DNA from: Corbicula japonica
Lineage: Eukaryota; Mollusca; Bivalvia; Venerida; Cyrenidae
Direction: 5' to 3'
Assembly: GCA_038501625.1 (NCBI GenBank)
Contig: JAZAYU010000125.1
Span: forward strand, 1,654,243 to 1,718,242
DNA length: 64,000 bases
Shown: positions 46,348 through 56,854 of the stretch, in pieces
How positions within the stretch are numbered: the stretch's first letter is position 1
Layout of the letters: each line of letters starts with the position of its first letter
Position numbers and translations under genes: made by a program
Notes under the pieces: model-generated
Databases searched by the model: none
Told to the model about the DNA's origin: nothing
The model's input: only the letters and a program-made list of their open reading frames with translations

Positions 46348-46699
46348 TAGTTAATGGTTAAAGCAAGTATTTTATGGATGGAATTATACCTTTTTTTGTT
46401 ATTTCGATTGTGGATATTTTCTCGTAAAATTTCTCGTTTAAATAAAAATACTCTACAGTTAGTTGAATTTAGTTGACAGGTTTATCTCTGGAGGTTGTGT
46501 AAGGTTTGAACAATATCTAGTTATTTTAGTTTCGGTGCCTACACGAATACTAGGGTAATCTGAACACAACAGTTAAATTGCAGTGTGAGTTTGATATAGT
46601 GAGAAAATATGGGTTTTGCCAACGTATAACTTTGAAATTGTTGATGATAAGTGGTGATATTGTTTTGTAGATGGGGCACGATAATCCCAATCACATTTC

Positions 46700-46945
46700 T
46701 TTGATCACTGAGTTTGTTTTTATTCATTACTTTTTTTTTGAAAGCACGCGATAATTTGTCTGACACTTGTTTTTATGTAATAATTTTTTTTTACTCGTCA
46801 TGAAAATTTATCATTAAGCTCGCAAACATTCAATTAATTAATTCAGGAAGTCAGTGCATTGGAGTGTGATCGATATGTTATGAAAAGCGATAGTTTGCGC
46901 TTTAATTTGGTTCTAATACAACAGTTGCTGATCATTCTAAGTATT
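46700..46945. repeat. piece of the duplicated B-box unit upstream region
   Basis: Bases 46720-46830 (TTTCTTTGATCACTGAGTTT, ACGCGATAATTTGTCTGACA, TCATTAAGCTCGC) match 30175-30300 upstream of copy 3. Bases 46850-46940 (TTTAATTTGGTTCTAATACA, ACAGTTGCTGATCATT) match 50510-50600 upstream of copy 4. Confidence 0.65.
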
Positions 46946-46999
46946 ACGTAGGAGCGATTTGAACATTGGGGCCGCGGAAGATATTATGCTGGCTCCATA

Positions 47000-47066
47000 G
47001 CAAAGTGCATATCGATTATATACATGCATGTAATACATGCAGGTATATAATCGATATGCACTTTGC
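47000..47066. repeat. 67-bp near-perfect palindrome
   Basis: GCAAAGTGCATATCGATTAT(ATAC) is mirrored by (GTAT)ATAATCGATATGCACTTTGC with one mismatch over about 30-base arms. It lies inside the 3' flank of the hAT transposase, between the element end and the stop codon. Confidence 0.85.
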
Positions 47067-47298
47067 AAGTATACAGTCATAATAAAGTGTATAAATTTGA
47101 TATGAAACGAGTATTTTAATACGGCAAGCAAAAATAAGATCAGAGTTTTCTATTTTATTTCATAAAATAATCATGTATATTCTTTGTATAGCACAGAAAT
47201 CTACATTATGCAAACCTAATCTAAATGAAATATCAATTCATAATATTGTCAGAAAATTATGTTTGCATTTTATAGCACATACGACACTGGTAGATATG

Positions 47299-49311
47299 TC
47301 AAAATCTACCAAATGTGATCATACGATTGTCCATACCGGAGACGAAATCTTGAGCAACAGTGACAATGTCCATTTCGTCGGTGGCCTCTTTATGAACGTG
47401 TAGAACCATCAGGTGGTTCAGCCTTTCTTGTCCCATGGTAGATCTTAAGTAGGACTTTAGGCGTCGTAAGGCCGAAAACGATCGTTCGCTGGCCGCATTT
47501 GTCGCCGGCATGACCAATATGAGTTTCAGCACAGTCACTATTTCTGAAAAAAGTGTTCTACTTCCTGGTTTCATATCTCTTATAGTTTGCACAATGTCAC
47601 TCAGAGACACTTCATTTAGGTCCTTCCTACTGCTCTGCAGAAGTGTGCCTAACGTTTCCAACTGCGTGCGAAATGCCAAGCCGTTTATGTCGTCTCGGTA
47701 CGTCGCCGTGACGTAGCTGATATCTTCGTCTGCTGTTTCGTCCTTCCTTATGCCGTTAAGAAGCGCGTCTTGCAGGCGTCTGTACGTTTGAAATCCTGGC
47801 TGGTCGAATCTATCTTGAATGCAGTTGATGACCAAATCCAGGGCCTCGTAGTATTTCTGACGATATAGGTCTTTGGGAGTTTCTGGGTACTCGTGCTCGG
47901 CGTTGCCGGATTCATACCGCTTTGGCATCTTGCGTCGGCGTGGCAGTGCTGGCTCGCTTACATCAACTTCGTTGAGTTTATTGTCCAATGATTGCCAGAA
48001 GCTGTTGAATGCATCATCTGATCGTAGCGTCGTGATCGTAGCCACTGTCAACTTGGCTAGATCCTGTCCCTCTGATGCTGATATGTTGGTTTGTTGCAGC
48101 GTCTTGCTTAGATTGTCACTGTGCTTCAGCAGGTGGTAACCAAGACTCACACCAAATAGAAATTCAAATGAACCCATCTGGCTTTTAACTCCAGCAATGC
48201 GTGCACGAATTTCTGTGTTTCTTGTGCTCTCGTAACTGGCTTCCCATAGCCTTTGAAGAACAACGTAATTGTCCAGAACACTTTTCAGGCTGTCTGCTCT
48301 CACAGTCCATCTTGTCGGGCACAACACTCTCACGCCGGTAGTCTCAGGGCTCATTTCTTGTTTAAGTTCTTCAAAAAGTACTTCGCGCTTTGGGGAGAAT
48401 TTAACAAGTTTTGTTATTTCATACACAGTATCTAATGTGTCTCTCAGCGTTTTACACGCACGTACAGTGTCTGCGACGGCTAAGTTTAGCGAATGACCAT
48501 AACAATGGGTATATACAGCCCTTGGTTCCTCGGCTGAAATGTTTGCAGCGACTCCACGCTTTGCCCCCGACATGTTACTGGCACCGTCGTAGCACTGGCC
48601 TCGGCAGTTGTTGATCTTGAGCTGCATACGAACCAACGTATCCTTAATGATGGCAGTCAGTGTCTGGGAGTCGATGGAAGGCACCATGTATAAACCCACG
48701 AAGTCTTCATGCACAGTCAAGTCCTTATCGACGTGTCGCAGAACCAAAACAACCTGTTCTCTGTTTGAAACGTCTGTTGTTTCATCCACCATTATTGTAT
48801 AAAATCGGTCTTCTGAAACACTGGCGGCGATATTTCTTATTATTTTCAGAGCCATGATCTGTAACACTTCATTTTGAATAACTGGGGATGTGTATTTATC
48901 TGTCTTCTTTTCCAGCCATTCGATTATGGAGGGGTCTGATTGTCCGTGATGTCTAAGGAGCTGCATGAAGTTGCCCTCGTTGTCATCGTGACCGCGCAAT
49001 GCTAAACCCTGGCGTGCGAGATATCGTATACTGCGCAGAATTGTTAGAAGCTTTGCTCTGTTGTCGGCCTTTTCCTCAGAGTGGGCAGCAGACAGCGTCT
49101 CCCCGATATCGCGCGTTACCTTGGGGAGCGTCACGTGACGTTCAACAGCTTCTTTGTGGCAATCAGAATCTTGGTGCCTTCTGAATTTCTTCGGGCCGTC
49201 CTTCCAGTTTGTGAAGCCTGTGCTAATGAATGCGCATTCGCTTTTGGAGTTGCTGACCTTGCCGGTCTTGGTAGCCACCATACACGTGAAGCAGAACGCC
49301 AGATCTCGCTC
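47299..49311 (-). CDS. hAT-family transposase, ZMYM1-like, exon 2
   Basis: 671 codons without interruption following the acceptor TAATTTGCAG at 49312. Begins ERDLAFCFTCMVA, the cysteine pair of a TTF-type zinc finger. Then a DUF4371-like/RNase H-fold core with FYTIMVDETTDVSNREQ (first Asp), CRGQCYDGASNMSGAKRG (second Asp) and YTHCYGHSLNLAVAD, an alpha-helical insertion, and the C-terminal hAT dimerisation region VMPATNAASERSFSALRRLK with SYLRSTMGQERLNHLM. With exon 1 the protein is 712 aa, normal for the group. In this family it cuts and rejoins element ends. No stop or frameshift is seen, so it may be recently active or domesticated. Plus-strand frames over it are shadows. Confidence 0.88.
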   Translation of the reverse strand, partial: ERDLAFCFTCMVATKTGKVSNSKSECAFISTGFTNWKDGPKKFRRHQDSDCHKEAVERHVTLPKVTRDIGETLSAAHSEEKADNRAKLLTILRSIRYLARQGLALRGHDDNEGNFMQLLRHHGQSDPSIIEWLEKKTDKYTSPVIQNEVLQIMALKIIRNIAASVSEDRFYTIMVDETTDVSNREQVVLVLRHVDKDLTVHEDFVGLYMVPSIDSQTLTAIIKDTLVRMQLKINNCRGQCYDGASNMSGAKRGVAANISAEEPRAVYTHCYGHSLNLAVADTVRACKTLRDTLDTVYEITKLVKFSPKREVLFEELKQEMSPETTGVRVLCPTRWTVRADSLKSVLDNYVVLQRLWEASYESTRNTEIRARIAGVKSQMGSFEFLFGVSLGYHLLKHSDNLSKTLQQTNISASEGQDLAKLTVATITTLRSDDAFNSFWQSLDNKLNEVDVSEPALPRRRKMPKRYESGNAEHEYPETPKDLYRQKYYEALDLVINCIQDRFDQPGFQTYRRLQDALLNGIRKDETADEDISYVTATYRDDINGLAFRTQLETLGTLLQSSRKDLNEVSLSDIVQTIRDMKPGSRTLFSEIVTVLKLILVMPATNAASERSFSALRRLKSYLRSTMGQERLNHLMVLHVHKEATDEMDIVTVAQDFVSGMDNRMITFGRF

Positions 49312-49499
49312 CTGCAAATTAGAAATTAAAATTATCACATTTGCGATTTTAATTAACAAAAAAGATTCAGTATGTATTTTATTGTTTAAATTCTGTGTGT
49401 AAATGCTTAATTTTAAATCCTGTTTATATTAACAGTATTACACCGTCAATAATAAAAAAAGAAAAAGGAATCATCATTTTTTTTTCAATACAAACTAAC

Positions 49500-49625
49500 C
49501 TGATCATAATGAAGCCAGGGATAGCTTGCAAACCATGATGCTTGAAAAGACCTCTGTTCCGGGTTCTTTATACCAAAAGATCGTTTAGGAAATTTAAAAT
49601 TTTGAGGTTGATTTTGTTCATCCAT
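49500..49625 (-). CDS. hAT-family transposase, exon 1 (TTF finger start)
   Basis: ATG at 49625 opens 42 codons (MDEQNQPQNFKFPKRSFGIK, then NPEQRSFQASWFASYPWLHY and DQ) to the donor CAG|GTTAGT. FPKRSFG...RSFQASWF...WLHYD is the classic N-terminal half of the TTF-type zinc finger, completed by the CFTC pair in exon 2. The intron (49312-49499) is 188 bp and phase 0. An upstream in-frame ATG at 49706 exists, but residues before MDEQ lack family character. Confidence 0.82.
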
Positions 49626-50939
49626 ATTTGCTGAAAGATCCTTATGGAATGATTTAAAGTTTAACACATACAATTTAATTAAAAATTGAGCATTCATAAT
49701 TATCACTTAAAACTTAAAATGCGTTTATTTTGCCGACTGTGGTCTTTGAGAATTATAACATAAAACGACTTTGTTTTCCTCACCTCCGATACTTACTTTC
49801 GCCTTTTCTTGTAGCGCTAATTATTTCGATACATACCTTAATATACTGGGATGACCTTAATCATCCGTGTCTTAAATGCCCAGAGGCTATTACGCAGAAG
49901 ATAACTGCTTCCTAAACGTTGACACTTGACTGTGTATTTGCTAATCAGATAACGATCTTCAAGTCATAAATAACATTCTTAAAGCCCGAATTTACGTTTT
50001 ACGTTTAAGGTCTCGCATTTAGCGCTAAAGAATCCTTTATTCTGCAGCCGCGGCTGAGTCGTCCCTGGCCAAAATATTGGAGCCGCGACCGCGGCCCCTG
50101 CGGCCCCTGCTCCTACGCGCCTGGTTAGAGTCCAAATACAGAAATCTACATAAAATAGACATGGCAAAGGAGGGAGCGGTAGCGACCGACTGGCGTGTCT
50201 ATTTCATGTCGATTTCTCTATTTGGACTCTAACTGACTTAGTGTTTACGCTAGTTTTCCCAAAAGTTTGTTCTATAACAATAGTTTCTATAGACTGTTTC
50301 TACACAAAATAGAAAGGAGATATTTTAAAAAATAAAGCATTATGATTGGTTGAAAAACTAGGGTGAACACAAAGCGGTAAATGCATCACTCGTAAAAACA
50401 TTTATTATTATTAGTCTTGTCAGAACGCAATTTATTACGTGACGTATTTTATTACGTGAGGTCGATGTTATATGCATATGTATGGTCTAGCGTGGCATCA
50501 AAGGGAAGTCACTTTGTTGGAGTTTGGTCGATTATATATAAGCAATAAAGGTTGCGCGCGTTAATTTGGTTCTATTACAACAGTTGCTGATCATTGCAAG
50601 CGGTAAATTATCAGACCCATTGTTTTGTTTTGGAAGTTGTAACCACGTGTTTTGTGTGTGCTACGTCTATTTCTGGTAATGTTGATCGATACAATATCAT
50701 ATACTTTTCATATCTTAACCATTCTTGATAACATACAAGTGTATGTAGCAAGCCGTGTCATTGTGTTTGTTACTACTTTAACCATTTTCACTGTCTCGAT
50801 ATTTAAATATTAATTACTTCGTAATATATACTTAAAAATCCACATAAACCCTTATTATTATGAACAGATGTGTATATAACAGGTCTTTCACAAACATACA
50901 TCCGCAAACGGTCTTTAATTTTACACGGAACTTACCTCG

Positions 50940-51130
50940 TCTCTCTCTCTTCAGGCGGTATCGGTCGATTTGAATAAGCCCGGCTTATTGAATTCATGAA
51001 ATAGTTAATGTCTTGCAAGCTGTATTTGAATCAACAAACTTTCTCATTCTAATTCGTGATCAACGGTGACTTGCCTCATACTGTACGTCTGATTACTTAT
51101 GAGTAAACAGAGCTTCCCCGAAATCCGGAA
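50940..51130 (+). promoter_or_regulatory. conserved 5' block of copy 4
   Basis: Counterpart of the blocks at 10500 and 33390: CGTCTCTCTCTCTTCAGGCG, GTCTTGCAAGCTG, GGTGACTTGCC, TACGTCTGATTACTTATGAG. About 100 bp further a CATTCAGTGTTGTGCTTTGT segment is also kept in copies 1 and 3. Confidence 0.45.
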
Positions 51131-52291
51131 AAGACATCACTTGTACTTGACGCAAAATGTTTAGTCTTATTATGTAAACGTTAAATTATTATATTTAATC
51201 TGCTTAAATATTGCATAAATAGGCGGACATTCAGTGTTGTGCTTTGTCTGATGCTGATATTTAGTTCTAAAAAAATAAAGGGAGCTTAAACATAAATCCA
51301 AATAATGATGACTAAGCATTTTTTCCTCTGACTTACATTCTGCGTTCAGAATATGTAAAACTAAGTTGCTGGCGAATTAGTTCTTAAATCAAGATCCTTC
51401 CCATTCTAATAGGGGTCGGTGTGGTACTGAGTTAGAGATAAAGTCGGCGTCCATCTGAAGGTTGAGTTAGCTTCAACTATAATGCAGACACGTTGATTTC
51501 CGTAACTCAGTGCTATTTTAAGTGACAAAAAATACTGTATGTTCCGCTGCAGCCAGCAGATTTGAAACCGTCTTAGTTATCCGGCTTGCCCAAATTGTTT
51601 TCTATAATATAATAATTATGCTCTTGCGAAAAAAACCAAACGTCTCATAATCCACATATTAACAAAGTATTTAAAATATGTATTAGAAGTGCCTGTGATT
51701 AGATTGTCCGCTCCAAGACCTTATTAAACACAGATATCGATAAAATATCGAGAAAAGTTCAGAATCCAACGCGACCTATTTTTAATTTCCTAACGATTGA
51801 ATAAACCTAAATAGGAAATAGTTTAATTTTTCAGGTTAAGTCATTTTTTGTTATAGACAGCAGCACAGTAAGTATGACAATCATCGGACCACACTGATTA
51901 ACCAAGAGCCGTGCCGGAAGGTGATCTTGTAGGCATGAGAACGCAACCTTAGATGGTATATTATCGTATAATGTAATTAATATTCTACGTTATCAACTTT
52001 TCCATGACTGTCTTGCAAAATAACGACACTCTAGCAAAATTAAATTATTAAATACCAAACGTGCCCGAGTTAATACTAGACAACTACGGAATGTCTATCT
52101 CGTTTTAAATAAAGAAATATTTTTTTCAAGATAAGCGAACAAATGTGTGGTATCCTAAATAACATACATACTGTTTACAATCTGATCAATGAGATATCTA
52201 AAAGGTACCGTTTGTTTTTCAAATTCATGTGATTTTTGTTTATAGCAACCAGCTTTTATCAGAAAAAGAAAGAAAAGCACTACTTGACAAG

Positions 52292-52632
52292 ATGGCGACT
52301 AGTGGTGGCAAAGATTTTATGTCAGATAAAATTGTGACCAATAAGTGTTGTGTTTGTGCGAAAAAGAAAAAGAAAACAGAGGCAGCTAAGTACTGCGTCG
52401 ATTGTAAAGATTATTTCTGCACATCATGTGTCGACATTCACTCGGCGATTCCTGCCACGGAGGGACACACAACGCTGGATAAATCCAACTTTAAATCCGT
52501 GGGATCAGGAGCAGGGTATCTGCCGAGTTTTCCGACACAACGATGTGACCAGCACAAATCCCAGGTACTGAACATGTATTGCCAAGACCATGATGCAGTT
52601 GGTTGTCCGACATGTATCGCTTTGGATCACAG
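52292..52632 (+). CDS. B-box gene copy 4, exon 1
   Basis: The homologous start is ATG 52292 (MATSGGKDFMSDKIV). The frame is open 63 bases further 5' to an ATG at 52229, but that part matches the 5'UTR of the other copies, so it is not taken as coding. All zinc ligands of both B-boxes are kept, including the pair C105/C108 (CPTC instead of CATC). The loop is very basic (CAKKKKKTEAAKY). Donor CAG|GTAACA at 52633. Confidence 0.84.
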
Positions 52633-54007
52633 GTAACAAAGTTTTTATTTCAACTTTATACCCACAGATGTCGCATATATTTACTGCGATGTGTACCAGT
52701 TTTAACAAGAAGATAAACATTGTTGCGTGATAAAAATTTTCATGTCACTTTATATAAAGTAACATTTACATGTACACTACTCAAAAATTCTAAGTTCACA
52801 CTTAATAAATGTTGATTTTCCGAATCTTTCAAAATTGTGTAAATTACAATAAAAAATATCAGTATCCGATTAACGCACACAAACAAATTTGAATCTGCTT
52901 AGCGCATTTAAAAATAAATACATGTTTAACTAACTGGTACATGTACACAGAAAGCAATTCTCAGGTAAATAATAATAGCATCCGCTATCAGTTGTGATCA
53001 TGTTCACACTTCTGTATCATCAAATTTGAAGTAAATCTAATTGAGATGTTGTGGCTTGTCATTCCATTGTACTAAAAAACTTCCTGTAGCTTCATAATGG
53101 ACTGCTGGGCATGATAAGCCAACACACTCTTTTCTATTTTATCCATAACGTGTTAACGTCGGTGTCAAGGAGAAAATTATCTTTTGGCGGCTGACGCCAG
53201 TAACCGGTCCTAATTTCACAATTTCAGACACACACTCTGTACCTAGTCTATGAGATCAATCCAGAACAACGACCTGAAACAGAAATCAGTGTTTACTGCA
53301 AACATATGGCTATAAGCTACTCACGCACTATAAATTCAGGCTATGAAGAACTCCTGAAAAAAATCCTAGGAACACTGAAACACAGTCCAAGCATCTCTTT
53401 TGCACAGTCGGCCGGGGCAAAAATCACGAAATAAACCTAAAATCTTGCATAATATTAATGTCCAACCGACAACTCACAGACTGAAATGGTTGCTTTCAGT
53501 CCAGCTGAAACAGCAGATTCTGAAAAGAATACAGTCAAAAGCTGTCTTCCCTACTTATTTTCCGCAAAATAAATCCAAAAACATGCAATTGAATTTCTGA
53601 CGCGGAAACAGATTACTTTACAGGATTTCCCTAGTTTCGAATTCAAGCCCCTGCATCACACTGATCATCACCTGGCTGTTTTTGGTTTCTAACAGTTATT
53701 AAATAAATATATTCCAAATACCTTGAAAACACAAAACCTGTATCTATAATTAATTTTGGCTTGATGAATTTCAAAATATCTTCATAATATCCCCTATTTC
53801 ATAAGTCATAATTTTTACATGGCCAGTTCGAGTAAGTGGCTATCTTACTGGTATGTGCATCTATTCCTCACATTGGTTTATAACAAAAGTGTGCACTTGA
53901 AATATGATGGATTTCTTGTGAATACTAAGTAGTGCGTCTTGCAATGCGAAAGTTATTTACTTGGAGTGCTATAATTATGTCATGACAACAAAATTACTCT
54001 CAAACTG

Positions 54008-54068
54008 AAAATCGAACCCGCGGCCTTTAAACGATAGGTGAACATCATTATCCACTTCCCCACGACCA
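54008..54068 (-). repeat. tRNA-derived SINE-like fragment
   Basis: Minus strand: TGGTCGTGGGGAAGTGGATA (A-box-like) and GCGGGTTCGATTTTC (B-box) about 45 bases apart. No complete tRNA fold. Confidence 0.45.
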
Positions 54069-54332
54069 TATTTTGCAACGTTAACATAAGAACTAAAATA
54101 ATATTGTCCGCATCCAAGAATGTAACTCTGTAAACAGTCAAAAACATAAAATTGTTTAACTGAAAACCTTTTTCAATATCAAATACTTTTATAAAACTTC
54201 TCCAAAACCATCGTCGATCTTAGTCAGATTGTATGACCTTTTAAGCTCTCAACTATTACATCTGCATAACGAAGAAGACACATGCATGTTAAGCTCACAA
54301 ATTATTGATCATCTGCAAATAGACCTTCTCCA

Positions 54333-54572
54333 TTAACCCTTTCCTGTATAGATACACCTTTATTGCTAGGGCGAACAGTTCAGATCCAGATCAGCCGGCA
54401 CATCCGTGCCGTCTGATCAGGATCTAAACTGTTCGCGTTTTGATTGATTAGGATATTTCTGACCAAAATGCGAATAGTGCAGATCCTGATCAGAGGACAC
54501 GGATGTGCCGGCTGATCTGGATCTACACTGGTCGCACATGCGTAAAAATGTGTATATATGTAGGAAAGTTAA
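54333..54572. mobile_element. 240-bp TTAA-flanked palindromic MITE (piggyBac-like ends)
   Basis: Begins TTAACCCTTTCC and ends GGAAAGTTAA; TTAA on both sides plus a CCCTTTCC terminus is the pattern of piggyBac-type insertions. The arms (about 110 bp each) share AGATCCAGATCAGCCGGCAC, ATCCGTG and CTGATCAGGATCT. This is the most complete member of a family also present at 1-200, 6026-7150 and 8395-8569. Confidence 0.82.
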
Positions 54573-54680
54573 CCACATTCATTTTTCTTTCACTAACAAA
54601 ATAAAAAAAGTAAAATAAAATGTATTTATAACTGTCAATTTGATTGCCACATGATTGTTTAAAATAAACTATTTTCACAG

Positions 54681-56070
54681 GTCCTGCAAAGGGATATTTT
54701 CGATACCAGAAAAAATTGACGACCTGTACAAAAGATCGGAAATAAGTAACGTAGAACAGAAAGTATCGTCCTTAGAAAAGGACATTGAAGCTGTCATGAT
54801 AGCGAAAGAAGCTCATGTGAAAGTGTTATCGTCATCTCTCAAGACAGCGGTTGATTCTGTTAAAACCTTCAAACAAGAACTTCAACTTCTGTTAAATAAA
54901 CTCGAAGAAGAAACGATCGCCGAATTGAGGAGAGAATTTAATCGAATCGATAAGTCCGTAACAGATGAAGTAAAGAATGCTGTTAACATTATAAATGAGC
55001 TAAAGAAGATTACCGATCAACTGAAAAGTACGGAGGGAAACAAGGTTCAAGAATTCGTTTGCGCGAAGATGTCCGCTATGAAGAACGACAAATATGAAGA
55101 AGATTTGAATCTTCAACAGAGACAGTCGGATGAAACAGTCTCTTTCACTGCTGATCAAAGTATTAAGCAATTCTTACAGCAATTGAAATCGTTTAGGAAT
55201 GTAACCTGTCAAACATCTTCTGTTCCAAAAACGAGATTGGTCGAACCAAGCACTTCGGCAGTGATCCCTACGAAGAACACTCTATACAAAGTAACCAATC
55301 AGAGAAAAGTTAACGTAAAGCTTCCAGACGACACAAACTACTGCGACATCTGGGGATCCTGTGTCACAGAGGATGGCGATCTGCTTCTAACTGATAATGG
55401 GAACCAGAAGCTTAAGCGTCTAAACCTGTCTACAGAGACAGTAACAGATTTCCTCAGCTTGACAAGTCAGCCTAGAGCTGTCTGTCAGGTCAGTAGGACC
55501 AAAGCTGTTGTCAGTCTGCTCAGTAAGACTGTACAGTTTGTGACACTGGGAGACAAGATGTCAATTGGTCGTACTCTCACATTTAATCATAACTGTGAAG
55601 GTCTAGCACATTACAATAATAAACTATTCATATCTGATAGTCGCAACTCAGTATATATTCATGACATTAACGGTAAGGAGCTGCGGAAAATAACAACAGA
55701 CGCCTCTGGTAAAGATATATTCAGTAGATCCAGTCACATTGCAGTCAGTGCTGACGGAAGCAGAGTATTTGTGGCTGACTATAAACTAGGTTTGATAACA
55801 CTTGACATTCAAGGAAATTACCTGTCCACGCTCAGTAACAGTGAGATCCAAGCTTCACGTTGCAAGGGTGTGTGTACAGACGGTAGTAATGTGTTTGTTA
55901 GCGACAGATGGTCGGACAATGTCGTTCAGATAGGACAGGATCACAAGCTTATTGGACAGATTAATATAAGAACTTCTGATTCGCCTATGTCAGTATGCTT
56001 TGATTCTCAGAAAAGAAGATTATTCGTAACACCATCTGGTAACGATGTTAGTGTGTTGGAGCTGGTATAA
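54681..56070 (+). CDS. B-box gene copy 4, exon 2 (coiled coil and NHL-like propeller)
   Basis: Continuous with exon 1 to give 576 aa. S115-C116 completes B-box 2; coiled coil with VEQKVSSLEKDIEAV and TFKQELQLLLNKLEEETIAE; then a propeller with WGSCVTEDGDLLLTDNGNQK, EGLAHYNNKLFISDSRNSVY, IAVSADGSRVFVADYKLGL, GVCTDGSNVFVSDRW. The linker is about four residues shorter than in copy 1, and the last blades contain an extra NIRTSDSP. No stops. Copies 3 and 4 are closest in the propeller (MSxGRTLTFNHNCEGLAHYN shared). Confidence 0.87.
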
Positions 56071-56802
56071 GCACCACATTCCTTACAACACTTGAAAACT
56101 AACTTGACTGTGTGCATGTATATAAGTATTGAAACCAGTATTACCCTTTAACAATAGATGGCATATACGTGTAAATAAATTGCTTTTTTCTTTATCAAAC
56201 ATTATTTTAAAAGCCATTAATATGAAATCTAATTATTTGCGACCGATCTGATGGAGAAAACATGAGTGTCGCTTTATTAGTTATTTCTCTTTATACATCT
56301 TTATACAGAACGCAAAACATTTAAAGTCAATGCAACACATCTTTTTAAAAATCAGGTGGCTGTACCACGTGACTTTTGATTTTGATCAGATAAAGAGCAT
56401 CGTATTTATGTTAAAAATCATCTTCACCGACATTAAACCTTCAATATCTGTCGGCTGCCGTTTTCTCTAACATTAAAAGACATTTTAACAAAATTGGTAT
56501 TGAATGTTTGAGAAAACGGCAGCCGATTCTAAAAGTCACATGTATAGCGACCCTGAATTTGTTCCCAATTCTCCGCGTGTCACACATTTTAGAAGATAGA
56601 GTAAATTTACACAAAACTTATGTTTAAGGTATAAAAAACTAAACATTTTGCGTTCACTATATTAATTGTAAATGTTGTATTTTTGTAAAACTGTTTTATG
56701 TACATCTCTAAATACATATGGTATATACTCTTAAAGTATGCGTATCGTATTTTCTCGTTCTTAACTTAAGACAGATTAAGTTGTATGTACCTGTATACTG
56801 TC

Positions 56803-56808
56803 AATAAA
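56803..56808 (+). terminator. conserved poly(A) signal of copy 4
   Basis: AATAAA in ACTGTCAATAAAGTTCTTTG, 733 bp after the stop. Confidence 0.6.
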
Positions 56809-56854
56809 GTTCTTTGCAAACTTAACAGGTTTAATTTTTCAAAAATCTCTAGGA

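Larger units (their letters stand above)
46947..50123 (-). mobile_element. candidate boundaries of the hAT element
   Basis: Left edge CGTAGGAGC, 12 bases, GGGGCCGCGG; the reverse complement of the right edge shows CGTAGGAGC, about 10 bases, GGGGCCGCGG. On the right the repeat can be extended to CAGGCGCGTAGGAGC, with the CAG start usual in hAT termini. The left outer bases differ and no convincing 8-bp target duplication was found. Confidence 0.45.
52633..54680 (+). other. intron of copy 4 (2048 bp, phase 2)
   Basis: GTAACA to ATTTTCACAG. No 48-bp array, but 54215-54310 keeps two or three decayed relatives of its unit (TTTTAAGCTCTCAACTATTA, ACATCTGCATAACGAAGAAG), implying the minisatellite seed predates the duplications. 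Also contains a SINE-like piece and a TTAA element. Confidence 0.8.

Noticed and set aside
48253..49402. several plus-strand frames of 60-88 codons
   Set aside because: Antisense shadows of the hAT transposase.
52229..52291. upstream ATG extending copy 4 by 21 residues
   Set aside because: The stretch is homologous to untranslated leader in the other three copies, where it is not open from an ATG.
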